From: Pedobacter sp. JY14-1
Lineage (GTDB): Bacteria; Bacteroidota; Bacteroidia; Sphingobacteriales; Sphingobacteriaceae
Length of the DNA stretch: 64,000 nucleotides
Assembly (NCBI RefSeq): GCF_029269825.1
Contig: NZ_JARJHU010000001.1
Coordinates: 1-64,000 of the forward strand
Direction: 5' to 3'
Below are positions 18,275 to 26,902 of the stretch, piece by piece. Position 1 is the stretch's first letter. Each line of letters begins with the position of its first letter. The notes below the pieces were generated by a model. The model worked only from the letters and a program-made list of their open reading frames with translations, ran no database searches and had not been told where the DNA came from. A program made the position numbers and the translations under genes.

Positions 18275-18658
18275 ATGCTGACGGAACTAAAAAAATTTCA
18301 GAAAGAGGATCATTTCGCAATCGCGAAATGGCGCTCAGTCGGGCATTCGCCACCGCCACGCGATGTGAACGAATACCTCAGATACATTGTCAACACCTGC
18401 ACCGCAAACCTGATCCAGGCCGCCGAACAGGAAAGCAACCCCGCAAAATTAAAGAAGATACTGAACAACAGCTTGAAAAGCCTGAGGGCAGCGGAATACA
18501 CCACCGCCCAGCAGGAATACATTTATGAAGTCTTTCTTCGCCTGTCTTACATTACCGGTGTCAATTTTCGCCATCAGCTCAACACCTGGTTACACGGTAC
18601 GTTCATGAGTTTCTTCATGGCCATTATGCCAGTTCAAAATCGGCCCTTTCCTGCATAA
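18275..18658 (+). CDS. DUF4844-like small helical protein
   Basis: 127 residues, mainly helical and rich in Lys and Gln. The layout (LKKFQKEDHF near the start, then a helix ending KILNNSLKSL, then YIYEVFLRLSYITGVN and LNTWLHGTF near the end) resembles the DUF4844 family, of unknown function. That is from memory and not certain. It is convergent with jetC and overlaps its last 35 bp. That is the side where jetD would normally sit, but the protein is far too short for JetD and has no Toprim-like motif. Confidence 0.5.
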   Translation: MLTELKKFQKEDHFAIAKWRSVGHSPPPRDVNEYLRYIVNTCTANLIQAAEQESNPAKLKKILNNSLKSLRAAEYTTAQQEYIYEVFLRLSYITGVNFRHQLNTWLHGTFMSFFMAIMPVQNRPFPA

Positions 18659-21600
18659 ACTGCTCTATCGGCATATCATACAGCCATGAGTTCCGCTCAT
18701 TCTTACGCTCGGCAAAGTGCACAAACGAGATATCGTTCTCTACAATGTGAATATTATCACTCGGCGTCACCACCAGCAACTGCAGGTGCAACTGCTTGCA
18801 TAAGGTGATCAGGTACCTGGCCTTGTCCTCATCCTGAGCTTTAAATGCCTCATCTATCGCAATGAATCTGAATGAGTTGGACTGAAGACCTTCCTTGGTC
18901 AGACCAAACTGATAGGCAATGGCCGAACCCAAAATCGTATAGGTCAGCTGCGCCTTCTCACCACCCGATAGCTGGCCCATGTTCTCATAGGTCTTAAACT
19001 TCTGTCCGGTCTCCTTGTAGAACTCTTCCGCCTTGTAGCTGAACCAGCCACGTACGTCCATTACCTTGCGTCGCCAGTCCTCTTTTTCCAGCTTCTGGAT
19101 CAGCGGTTCTATATGCTGTTCAAAATGCTGGCGCTTGCCATCCTCAACACCGCTCAGCTCACGCACATTAGGTATCGCAGCCGTCAGCATATTCCGGAAT
19201 TCCCGCACATCCTCATTCAATTTCTGGGGAATCACCAGCTGTATATACGTTTTGGGGGCATTCTTGAAATCGATCTCATGCAGCGCCTCATTCAGCACCC
19301 GGATATTCTCCCGGATCGCGTCCGCCCAGTTTTCAAAGAACATCCTGAAATCGCCGATCTTGTTCGTAATCGTTTCCTGCAGGTATTCATCAAACTTCTT
19401 TTCATATTTAGGCAGGTTATCCTTCTGCAGGCGGTGCAGGAATCGCTGGTATTCACCAATAAACTCCAGGCTGGTAGATTCCGGCAAGGTGTTCACATCA
19501 GATCTCCAGTCCTTGAAACGCTCCAGCACCTCTTCCGGAGGCAGCTTAAAGGCATTGATCTTAATGCGTGCCGCATTCTCCTTCTGGTGTCGTTCCCGTT
19601 CCAGGCGGGTCGTCTCATTACGGTTAGCCTCCCGGAAAGCCTCGTGCGCCTGCTTAAAACCGGCATAGTCTACATCCATCAGGTCCGGGTGTGCGGCTTC
19701 AAAACCCGTTACGTCTACCGGCTTGTCCCCGAAAAGCCCCAGCGTGCGCCTGTGTCCGTCCAGCTCCTGCTGAAGGTCCGAAATGGCATCCTCCAGACGG
19801 TATTTCTGCCGGTTACGTCCCTCCATATCCTGGCCATTCTTAATCTGCTCATGCTTCACCAGGGTCAGCTGCGCTTTCAGTGCCTTGTTTTTATCACTGG
19901 TCTTCTCCAGGCTTTGCTTCATCAGCTGCTTTTGCTGTATTTCCTGGGCAAATACCGTCCAGTCAATATCATCATAGTTCACAAATGCAGACAGGAAAGC
20001 CGCGTAACGGTCTTTTGTGAGGTCATGCTGCTTCAAACCTTCGGTCAGTGCCTTCAGCTCAGCACTGTTCCGCTCCTTCTTGCCCTGCAAGGCTTCCAGC
20101 TCACGTTTCAGCAGGCCGATCTTCTCTTTATTGTCCCAGCCCAGTACGAAGTTCTCTTTACGAGATACGTGGGCACGGTCATCTTTTTCATGCCGTCCCT
20201 TCACCCCTTTAATCAGGCCCTCCCTGGTCAGCGCCAGTTCCGTATAATGGTTAAAGTCCTCCAGGCTTTCGGCACAGGTATAGTCAAACTGGCTCGCAAT
20301 CATGTCCTCCAGCCACTCAGCATAGCGGCTCGTCTGGCGAAATTCCAGCTTGTTCACCAGGAAGTTACCGTCATAAGACCTGCGTTTCAGGCTGCCCAGC
20401 GAAGTATAGCCCTGAAAACGCTGATAAGTAATGCGTCCCTTCAGGTTAGTCCCGTTCACATAGGCATTCACCTCCTTATAGTACTTTTCAGGCACCACCA
20501 TCCTCAGGGCAAAAGTATGCAGCACTTTTTCTATGGCCGGTTCCCAGTCCGTATCCTCCTCGCGCACCCGTACCAGCTCACCAATAAAAGGAATCTCCTC
20601 CTTGGTGGCACCGATATGCGCCAGGATTTCCTCCCTGATCTCCGCCTCCCGTCCCGAAATATTGTTCTTGTTCTCCTGCAAAGACTTCACCGTGGCCACC
20701 AGCGCTTCCTCTTCAGCCTTCAGCTGGTCCTCCACGTTACGCGCATGGCGTATCTTTTCATCCTCGGCCAGGCGCTGCGCATCACAGGCCACTTTATTCT
20801 TCGCCGCCTGCTTCCTGCTCTGCTCAAACACATTCAGGTCCGGGTCCTTAGGCAGGCCCAGGCCGGTGGCCAGCGCATTATAACTGTCCAGGCGGTGCTT
20901 GCGCTGGTCGCGGCCGCGTTCCAGCTTACGCAGGTCCTCTGCAATCTTTTCCACCTGCTGTTCCACTTCATCGTTCGCTATCGCGATCGACAAGTCGCGC
21001 TCCTGTATCTTCAGTTCGTCCTCTTTGTCCTTCAGCTTTTCAATTTCAGCCATCAGCGACTGCATCCGCCGCCGGGCATCTTCCAGTTCAAGGGCAGCCA
21101 GTTCAGTACCACGTGCCGTGAACCAGTAAACAGCCACCTCCTTATCATTGCTCAGCGCTTCCAGCTTCTTACCAATGGCCTCCAGCTCACGCGCCAGCTC
21201 ATCGATCGGCAACAGCCGTTCAATCTGTTCCCGCGCCTTTTCAATATTGATCTTGGCATCCATCAGCGTCATGAAGTTCTCCTTCAAACGCAGGAACTCA
21301 TACTCTGCATCCAGTTGCTCCAGCATGTTCACCCGGATAAAGTCATCCAGGTCATCCAGTACCTTCACACCCACCACCTGGTTAAACAGGCTCGAAGCCT
21401 TTACAGAACGCATACCCAGCAGCTCGGCCATACGCTCCCCGTATTTCACCGGTCCTTCCTGGAACTCGATGCGCTTCTTCTGTATACCGGTATTATACAA
21501 TTTCTCCAGGCGCTTTTTCCAGTTACCCTTGGCATCAAAAGGCGTAAAATCCTTCTCAATCTCCAGCGGTACCCGGCCTATACCAAAGGCGCGCTTCAGC

Positions 21601-22025
21601 TCACCGTTATTGAACCAGCGCAGCTGGAACAAGGTCACCACCTGTCCGTCCGTATTCTCAAAACAGGCCAGCAGTACCGAATAAGCCGTATGGTCACGCA
21701 GCTTCTGCGTCGTTGTGCCCGTTTCGCCTTCCTGCTGAATATTGCCGTAATGGCCATAGACATAACTCTCCTCCGTCCGGTCACCCTTCTTCTCCGCACC
21801 CGACGACTGGTTATAAAAACGGTCATTCTTCACCGGCACCAGCAGCGTCAGCAAAGCATCGATAAACGTACTCTTGCCCGAAGCATTCGCCCCCGTCAGC
21901 AGTGAATTATTGCCTTTGGGCGAAATCCTGAAGATCTCCCCGTCAAAAGTACCCCAGTTGTACACTTCCATATACTGGAGCCTGAAGCCCGCCTTATCCG
22001 AGCTGGTACTGAACAAACTATACAT
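18624..22025 (-). CDS. jetC: SMC-like ATPase JetC/MksB
   Basis: 1133 residues. The N-terminal Walker A is GANASGKST (residues 45-53) and the C-terminal ABC half has signature LSGGEKAQLTYT and Walker B FRFIAIDEAF. Two long coiled-coil stretches flank a central hinge-like region. This is the MukB/SbcC-like motor of Wadjet type I and of MksBEF condensins; in Wadjet it extrudes DNA loops so that circular plasmids can be recognised and cut. The start overlaps jetB by 8 bp. A long open frame on the opposite strand comes from codon bias and is not a gene. Confidence 0.9.
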   Translation of the reverse strand: MYSLFSTSSDKAGFRLQYMEVYNWGTFDGEIFRISPKGNNSLLTGANASGKSTFIDALLTLLVPVKNDRFYNQSSGAEKKGDRTEESYVYGHYGNIQQEGETGTTTQKLRDHTAYSVLLACFENTDGQVVTLFQLRWFNNGELKRAFGIGRVPLEIEKDFTPFDAKGNWKKRLEKLYNTGIQKKRIEFQEGPVKYGERMAELLGMRSVKASSLFNQVVGVKVLDDLDDFIRVNMLEQLDAEYEFLRLKENFMTLMDAKINIEKAREQIERLLPIDELARELEAIGKKLEALSNDKEVAVYWFTARGTELAALELEDARRRMQSLMAEIEKLKDKEDELKIQERDLSIAIANDEVEQQVEKIAEDLRKLERGRDQRKHRLDSYNALATGLGLPKDPDLNVFEQSRKQAAKNKVACDAQRLAEDEKIRHARNVEDQLKAEEEALVATVKSLQENKNNISGREAEIREEILAHIGATKEEIPFIGELVRVREEDTDWEPAIEKVLHTFALRMVVPEKYYKEVNAYVNGTNLKGRITYQRFQGYTSLGSLKRRSYDGNFLVNKLEFRQTSRYAEWLEDMIASQFDYTCAESLEDFNHYTELALTREGLIKGVKGRHEKDDRAHVSRKENFVLGWDNKEKIGLLKRELEALQGKKERNSAELKALTEGLKQHDLTKDRYAAFLSAFVNYDDIDWTVFAQEIQQKQLMKQSLEKTSDKNKALKAQLTLVKHEQIKNGQDMEGRNRQKYRLEDAISDLQQELDGHRRTLGLFGDKPVDVTGFEAAHPDLMDVDYAGFKQAHEAFREANRNETTRLERERHQKENAARIKINAFKLPPEEVLERFKDWRSDVNTLPESTSLEFIGEYQRFLHRLQKDNLPKYEKKFDEYLQETITNKIGDFRMFFENWADAIRENIRVLNEALHEIDFKNAPKTYIQLVIPQKLNEDVREFRNMLTAAIPNVRELSGVEDGKRQHFEQHIEPLIQKLEKEDWRRKVMDVRGWFSYKAEEFYKETGQKFKTYENMGQLSGGEKAQLTYTILGSAIAYQFGLTKEGLQSNSFRFIAIDEAFKAQDEDKARYLITLCKQLHLQLLVVTPSDNIHIVENDISFVHFAERKNERNSWLYDMPIEQFMQERADFELA

Positions 22026-22590
22026 ACGCCTCCAGTTTAAGTTTAAAATCTTTTAAGATATCCAGGGTCACCTTGTCTTTGATCACGCGCTGTATCTGGT
22101 ACAGCGGATCGGCCTCAGCCTTTACCATTTTCAGGTAACCCAGCTCCAGCAAGCGTTTAATGCAGGTATCCAGTTCCTGCAACAGCTTCACCCGGTTATA
22201 TTTCTCCGGAAGGAAAAGCTCCACCTCTTCGCGGATGCCGCTGTGGCGGATAAACCTTTCCGAAGCCTGCACCTGCGTAGGGTTATGGTCAAACTCCTCC
22301 AGCAGCTGCCTCAGCACCACCAGCACGATGGAAGCCTCAAAACCGATCTGCCTGCGGCTCACCAGTCCCAGCGTATTGCCCTCCTGGTCCTCAAACTGGG
22401 TCACAAAAGCCAGTCCTTCATCCTTACGCATAATCAGCTCCAGGCCAATCACATTAATATAATCCTGTATCTCATCCTGGTAATACAGCAATTCCTCCCA
22501 AACAGAAGAGCTGCTGTATACCGTACCATTTTTCAATAGCTTTACAATAGCCTTAGAGTAAGGCTTCAGTTTACTTTGCAGAATGCTCAT
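22018..22590 (-). CDS. jetB: JetB/MksE (DUF4194) kleisin-associated protein
   Basis: 190 residues, the right length and position for the DUF4194 winged-helix KITE-type subunit. It overlaps jetA by 4 bp and jetC by 8 bp, as expected for a tightly coupled complex. It contains the mid-protein block GLVSRRQIGFEASIVLVVLRQLLEEFD and a C-terminal winged-helix segment. It should bind the kleisin-like JetA and help gate the JetC ATPase. Confidence 0.87.
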   Translation of the reverse strand: MSILQSKLKPYSKAIVKLLKNGTVYSSSSVWEELLYYQDEIQDYINVIGLELIMRKDEGLAFVTQFEDQEGNTLGLVSRRQIGFEASIVLVVLRQLLEEFDHNPTQVQASERFIRHSGIREEVELFLPEKYNRVKLLQELDTCIKRLLELGYLKMVKAEADPLYQIQRVIKDKVTLDILKDFKLKLEAYV

Positions 22591-24059
22591 TTCGTTAATA
22601 TTACTTCAGGGATATTGATCGATTTCTGCGCAGCTTGGTCAAACACCACACGCTGCACGTTTTCCCTGTTAATGGTATGCTTAAAATCCTTACTCACCGA
22701 AAGGTAACCGAACAGTTCCGGCAGGCCCTCCTCCAGGCCACCGTTCAGGTCAATCACCTCCGCCAGGCTTACCTGTGCCCGCTCCGAAAGAACGGCATGA
22801 ATATTCGCTTTGATTGCCGCCCGGTCCACACGCTTCTGCCCGAACAGCTTCATCAGGTGCGCCGCCTGCATAATATCAGTATCAGCCCGCTTCGGCCGGT
22901 TCCGGTACAGAATCTCCTCCGTAGGTTCCAGCGTCAGCCTGCGTTCGAAAGGCAGGTTAATCTCCGGCTCCGCTTCCAGCATAAAGCCGATATCCGGCCT
23001 TTGCTTCTTCTTGCCAGATTCGATCAGCATCGTCTTGATCTCATGGATCAGGTTACGCGTGGCATGCACCTTCGAGGTTTCACTTTCCCGGATAATCCGG
23101 CTCAGCTTTTCAGCCATCTTATCGTTGGCCTTATACACTTTCTGCCCTGCAGCATGCAGGAACTTCTTCATGTCCTTCAGGAAAAAATCAGGCACCTCAA
23201 TGTCCTTGCCCTCCAGCGTCTCAAACAGGTCCTTGCTCAGCACGCTCCATTCGCGCTGCAGGTCCGGGTTCAGCAGGAACGACCAGAACGCATAAAAACT
23301 CTTGCCCTGCTGGCTCTCCTTCAGCTCATCCAGCGCGTCAAACGTAAATGCCAGGATATGGTCCTTGGTCAGGCTTCCCTCGGCATGCTTCAGGTAGATC
23401 TGCCGGGTAATCTCACGGAAGTTATCTTCCACCTCTTTAAAGTCCGAAAGCAGTTCCTTTGCCGACTGGTTCAACTGGTTAAAGCGCGGAATGATCTCAT
23501 AATCCTCATATACCTTCACCTGCTCCCCAGATCTCAGGTCCCTTATCTGCTGCTCCAGCTCCGCCTTCTTCTGTTCCAGCATTTCAATGCGCTTCTGCTG
23601 GTCATCGTCCGTAAACTCCGTCAGGTCGCGCAGCTGGTTAAAAATATCTTTAAATCTCGATTCCGCACCCACAAATTCCTTCTTCTCCAGGCTCATCAGC
23701 CAGTCGATCGTCTTGCTCGCATTCGAAGACAGTTCATAGAACACTTCCCCCTGGTCGTCCTGGTAATTGGTCAGGTACCCGCTGTCCGTCCATTTTCTGA
23801 TGTACTTCCGCGCCTTCACCTCATAAGTGTCAAACACTTCTATATCCATATCATCATCCAGGTCCACCTGTTTATAGTCCAGGTAATCAGCAAGCCGGTT
23901 ATGGATAAAATCAGAGGAAACCACCGTCTGACCATCAATAAAAGTCTCCGCAAGGAACTCGATCAGCATGTCCCGGTTCCTCAGTTTCAACAGCCCCACA
24001 CTGGGCGAAGTATGCAGTATCTCTAGTATCTTATCGCTCTTCTTCTCGTTTTGCACCAT
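22587..24059 (-). CDS. jetA: JetA/MksF (DUF3375) kleisin subunit
   Basis: 490 residues of the DUF3375 family, which places the operon with Wadjet type I. N-terminal winged-helix-like part (NRDMLIEFLAETF ... IRKWTDSGYLTNYQ), then a coiled coil around residues 150-180 (QKKAELEQQIRDL), then a C-terminal wing (LFGYLSVSKDFKHTIN). As the kleisin-like subunit it should bridge the JetC heads. First gene of the jetABC operon; the 198 bp upstream are A-rich near the start and carry one palindromic repeat. Confidence 0.88.
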   Translation of the reverse strand: MVQNEKKSDKILEILHTSPSVGLLKLRNRDMLIEFLAETFIDGQTVVSSDFIHNRLADYLDYKQVDLDDDMDIEVFDTYEVKARKYIRKWTDSGYLTNYQDDQGEVFYELSSNASKTIDWLMSLEKKEFVGAESRFKDIFNQLRDLTEFTDDDQQKRIEMLEQKKAELEQQIRDLRSGEQVKVYEDYEIIPRFNQLNQSAKELLSDFKEVEDNFREITRQIYLKHAEGSLTKDHILAFTFDALDELKESQQGKSFYAFWSFLLNPDLQREWSVLSKDLFETLEGKDIEVPDFFLKDMKKFLHAAGQKVYKANDKMAEKLSRIIRESETSKVHATRNLIHEIKTMLIESGKKKQRPDIGFMLEAEPEINLPFERRLTLEPTEEILYRNRPKRADTDIMQAAHLMKLFGQKRVDRAAIKANIHAVLSERAQVSLAEVIDLNGGLEEGLPELFGYLSVSKDFKHTINRENVQRVVFDQAAQKSINIPEVILTK

Positions 24060-24190
24060 AGATGCCGGTTTAGTTTTTAAGCAGGCGCCAAAACTAAAAA
24101 AAATCCTTTACACACCTAACACAAAAGAAATCCAATTTCGCCACCCCCTTCCCCGCCATCCCTCACCACTCCCGTCATCCCTCACCACTC

Positions 24191-24221
24191 CGTCATCCCG
24201 ACGCAGGAGGGATCCCTTGAA
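24191..24221. repeat. GTCATCCCGA-type palindromic repeat
   Basis: A copy of the window-wide short palindromic repeat (CGTCATCCCGACGCAGGAGG followed by GATCCCTTGAA). Degenerate repeats of CATCCCTCACCACT lie just before it. It sits between DUF6266 and jetA. Confidence 0.7.
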
Positions 24222-24257
24222 CCATCCCCGGAACAAGAAATCCCCCTCATCACACCC

Positions 24258-24920
24258 CTACTGCACCTCAACAACCCCCAGGTACTCCGAATCACTCACC
24301 TTCTTCCCGTCACTCCTCACAAAATAACACCACACGTGCACCATAGAACCAGCCCACGACACAGGCACCTGCAAATCATAACCCTCAGCGCTCCGCTCAG
24401 CAGCCCCCTGCTTAATCGCCCATCCCATCTTCACCGGGCAATACGCCACAACCGTAACCTTGTCATCATTCGGGTCCAGCGGGTCAGGCGGCACCACCGC
24501 AGCCGGAGCATTGTTCTCCCAGCTCACATCAATCTGCGCATCCACAGTCGTCGCCAGCACCGGAGCCATTACCGAAAGCAGTCTCCCCTGCGCAAACACC
24601 ACCTTGGAGTAATCAATCGACAGCGCAGGGTAAACACCCGTCACCGCCTCCTTGCGGTTCAGCGAAAGCGCCTTGTTAAAAGGCGTCATCCCTTTAACAA
24701 CCGACTGGAAACCCACTGCAAACAGCGGTGCGCAATCCTCGTTCATAAACCCGGTCATTAATTTAAAACTGGCCCTTGCGGCCAGCACCGGCAGCGTAGC
24801 CGGCTTAGTGGTGGGCGTCGGGCGCTCCTTTACCACATCAAGTCCACGCCATGTCGTAAACACAGCATTTCCAACCAATCCTGATACATCACCCAGAATT
24901 CCTTGCTTAAATCTTCCCAT
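24258..24920 (-). CDS. DUF6266 family protein
   Basis: 220 residues. The N-terminus MGRFKQGILGDVSGLVGNAV and the Trp in TWRGLDVVKERP are the hallmark of the DUF6266 family, common and of unknown function in Bacteroidetes. The rest looks like two beta-rich domains joined by a Pro/Asp linker (PPDPLDPNDD) around residue 147. There is no signal peptide. It stands alone, with repeats downstream. Structural or phage-derived roles have been suggested for similar proteins, but nothing here supports a choice. Confidence 0.75.
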   Translation of the reverse strand: MGRFKQGILGDVSGLVGNAVFTTWRGLDVVKERPTPTTKPATLPVLAARASFKLMTGFMNEDCAPLFAVGFQSVVKGMTPFNKALSLNRKEAVTGVYPALSIDYSKVVFAQGRLLSVMAPVLATTVDAQIDVSWENNAPAAVVPPDPLDPNDDKVTVVAYCPVKMGWAIKQGAAERSAEGYDLQVPVSWAGSMVHVWCYFVRSDGKKVSDSEYLGVVEVQ

Positions 24921-25151
24921 AATTTCTAATTTTTAAATGGGTTCATGACGATTGCAAGCCTTTTTATAGCTGTGGCTAACAACGATACCAGCTTAGATGA
25001 TCAGATGAAGGACCGGGAACAAGGCCCCGGTCCTCCGCTCCCTTTCAGGAAGCCTGTCGAAAGATGCTTCAGCGGCAATCATTCAACGGCACAAAGATAA
25101 GGGCTGCTTTTGCATGAAAGGTTCCATTCCTGAGACCCTTCTCTGCTATTT

Positions 25152-25808
25152 CTATACCCCTTCAGGATACAATTTCCTTGATTCTGCCAGTGTTCCGACG
25201 GAAATGCCGATAAACATACATATCTCTGCATTGGTAAGCCTCCACTTCCTGTGTACCAGGAATTCAGGGAACAGTTCCTTCAACCGCTTGTAGCGTTCCT
25301 TTCGGTCGGTCATCTGCAAGATCTCCTTCTGAAGTTCTTCCTGCTGGGTCTGTCTGGCCAGTATCTCATCGGTCAGTTCCTGGGCAAAAGGATGCTGCGC
25401 ATAGATCAGTTGCATCGTAGCACTGCTAATTCCCACCAGCTCGCTATCCTCCATTACCTCTATGTAATACTTGCGGTTCCTTTTGCCCGTCTTAAATTTA
25501 CGGAACAGCACAACGATGCTGTTTCCATCCCAGATATGCACCAATACGCAATTCCCATCTTTCGTATAATAATACATCTTTACCAGGCCCTTTCTCAGGA
25601 ACCAGGCGGTATCCACATTTTTCCCGGGCTGCAACAACAAATCGCCCTTAAAGTGACGCACCGGTATCAGCGCGTCAGCATGCATCAGGTCTTGCCCTAA
25701 GGCATTTGGAAAGGGTTTATCGAGTAAACCCTTCAGGTAGTCTATGGTGCTGTTTTTCCAATCCAGTTCTTCTTCAGCACGCAGGGGTACAATAGTTTTA
25801 TTTCTCAT
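25152..25808 (-). CDS. Crp/Fnr-family transcription regulator
   Basis: 218 residues. A cyclic-nucleotide-binding-like beta barrel (RHFKGDLLLQPGKNVDTAWF ... LVHIWDGNSIVVLF) is followed by a dimer helix and a winged helix-turn-helix (LTNAEICMFIGISVGTLAESR). The second half of the barrel lacks an obvious cAMP-binding RxS motif, so the effector is unclear. No Fnr-type N-terminal cysteine cluster is seen. It is monocistronic, with a long AT-rich upstream region. Confidence 0.82.
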   Translation of the reverse strand: MRNKTIVPLRAEEELDWKNSTIDYLKGLLDKPFPNALGQDLMHADALIPVRHFKGDLLLQPGKNVDTAWFLRKGLVKMYYYTKDGNCVLVHIWDGNSIVVLFRKFKTGKRNRKYYIEVMEDSELVGISSATMQLIYAQHPFAQELTDEILARQTQQEELQKEILQMTDRKERYKRLKELFPEFLVHRKWRLTNAEICMFIGISVGTLAESRKLYPEGV

Positions 25809-26151
25809 AGTAATAAATTATTAAATCCAATAAACGGATACTTCGTAGCCATGTTAAATCATTCCCATTTTTTCCCTATAATTTGAAAGCCGTCAATTTC
25901 TGATAACAGCAGAACGCCGTTCCTGCCGCCAGCCCCGGAAGCAGTTGATCAATATTTGTAAACGCATGGTGTAGTATCGATTCCTGAATGGCCGCAAAAG
26001 TATAACCCTCAGTTGTAAAAACAAAGAAAAAAGAGCATAATTTTTACATTTAATTTATTGATTATCAACAATATAAAAGCAAAAGATAAGACCATAACAA
26101 TCCGTTACGGCCTTATCTTTCATAAGTCGTTCTCACCCCACAAAATAACCG
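25809..26151. other. 343-bp intergenic region
   Basis: This holds the presumed promoter of the Crp-family gene (AT-rich, 25809-25900) and, at its right end, the hairpin terminator of the XRE/AraC pair. There is no reading frame with protein character. The stretch around 26030-26080 is strongly AT-rich. Confidence 0.5.
26082..26120 (-). terminator. Rho-independent terminator of the XRE/AraC pair
   Basis: AAAGATAAGACCATAAC and GTTACGGCCTTATCTTT form a 17-bp stem with two G-U pairs and a 5-nt loop. On the minus strand it is followed by a T-rich run (CTTTTGCTTTTATATTG). It lies about 30 bp after the end of the AraC-type gene, on the strand that gene uses. Confidence 0.65.
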
Positions 26152-26493
26152 TCATCTCAAGCTTCCGCCCGTCATCTCGAGCGCAGCGAGAGATCTCTTG
26201 AAACGTGCCGGTGAAACCCCCTCCCTCCTCTTAAAACTTCTGGTAAAATGCCCATGGTCACAACAACCGATCGTATACGCAATCTCGCTTACCTTTAGGG
26301 ATGAATGTATGAGGAGATGAAGCGCCTCCCGGTGCAACCGCTCCTGAATCAACTCATAAACAGTCTTGCCAAACCGCCTCCTCGTAAACCCATTCAACAC
26401 ATACAGTGTCGTATTCAACCTCGCCGCATAAAACTCCGGGTGCCGCTGCTCGCGGAAATGCTGTTCAAGAAGAATTTCCAACTCGCTGGTCAT
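26152..26493 (-). CDS. AraC-type DNA-binding domain protein (stand-alone)
   Basis: About 113 residues holding only the two helix-turn-helix motifs of an AraC regulator (FYAARLNTTLYVLNGFTRRR and SLKVSEIAYTIGCCDHGHFT). There is no cupin or other sensor part. It is in the same frame as the XRE gene upstream, which stops at 26500 with one TGA. The intervening codons are TTG GGT and then this ATG. The last 12 or so codons (SLAALEMTGGSLR) come from a palindromic repeat that has replaced the natural 3' end. It is either a split half of a former XRE-AraC fusion or a small coupled partner. Confidence 0.65.
   Translation of the reverse strand: MTSELEILLEQHFREQRHPEFYAARLNTTLYVLNGFTRRRFGKTVYELIQERLHREALHLLIHSSLKVSEIAYTIGCCDHGHFTRSFKRREGVSPARFKRSLAALEMTGGSLR
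26170..26204. repeat. GTCATCTCGA-type palindromic repeat in the AraC 3' end
   Basis: GTCATCTCGAGCGCAGCGAG and the following AGATCTCTTGAAAC form one copy of the dispersed repeat. It overlaps the C-terminal codons of the AraC-type gene and supplies part of its reading frame. Confidence 0.75.
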
Positions 26494-26499
26494 ACCCAA

Positions 26500-26868
26500 T
26501 CACTCACCCCGCAGCACCTCCATTACCGTGGTCATCAGTTCCAGTCCGGTGATGTGCTCCAGCTCATCCGCACGCACTGTGGTTATGATATCGCCTTCGG
26601 CTCTGCGCCGCTCCATCCTCCTGGCGTGTTTCAGCCTTGAAATCTCCTGCTGCTCCAGCTGCTCCCGGCTCAGCATGCCGACAAACTCCTCGAAGGAGAT
26701 CTTAAAATAGTCGAGCAGTTTTACCGCGGCCAGGAAAGGAAGGTCCTTTTCCTCCCGCATGATCTTCAATAAGGAACCCTGGGTCAGGTTCAGTGCCTCG
26801 GCAACCTGGCTCCGCCGGATACCAGGCTTTTTGCTGATCAAATGTTCAATTGCTTGTGGTATGGTCAT
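26500..26868 (-). CDS. XRE-like HTH protein
   Basis: 122 residues. An N-terminal helix-turn-helix (RRSQVAEALNLTQGSLLKIM) is followed by FLAAVKLLDYFKISFEEF, typical of XRE-type repressors, and then a basic coiled stretch (RLKHARRMERRRAEGD). The TGA stop is directly followed, in the same frame, by the AraC-type module, so readthrough would give one protein. It lies 34 bp after the GH2 gene on the same strand and might be read from the same transcript. Confidence 0.7.
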   Translation of the reverse strand: MTIPQAIEHLISKKPGIRRSQVAEALNLTQGSLLKIMREEKDLPFLAAVKLLDYFKISFEEFVGMLSREQLEQQEISRLKHARRMERRRAEGDIITTVRADELEHITGLELMTTVMEVLRGE

Positions 26869-26902
26869 GTACTAATGTTTGATAATGAATTCTCTAGAAA
26901 TG

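Noticed and set aside
18275..18658. Considered as a JetD replacement
   Set aside because: Too short, no Toprim or DUF2220 motifs, and on the opposite strand; kept as an unknown neighbour.
19113..21905. Very long open frame (930 codons) antisense to jetC
   Set aside because: It arises from the GC-biased third positions of jetC. The translation is rich in Leu, His, Arg and Gln, has no domain, and lies wholly inside a well-supported gene.
22635..24026. 463-codon open frame antisense to jetA
   Set aside because: Same cause as the frame opposite jetC: low-complexity translation and complete overlap with DUF3375.
24258..24920. DUF6266 gene as a sign of a prophage
   Set aside because: No phage structural, lysis or integrase genes lie nearby; the family is common alone in Bacteroidetes.
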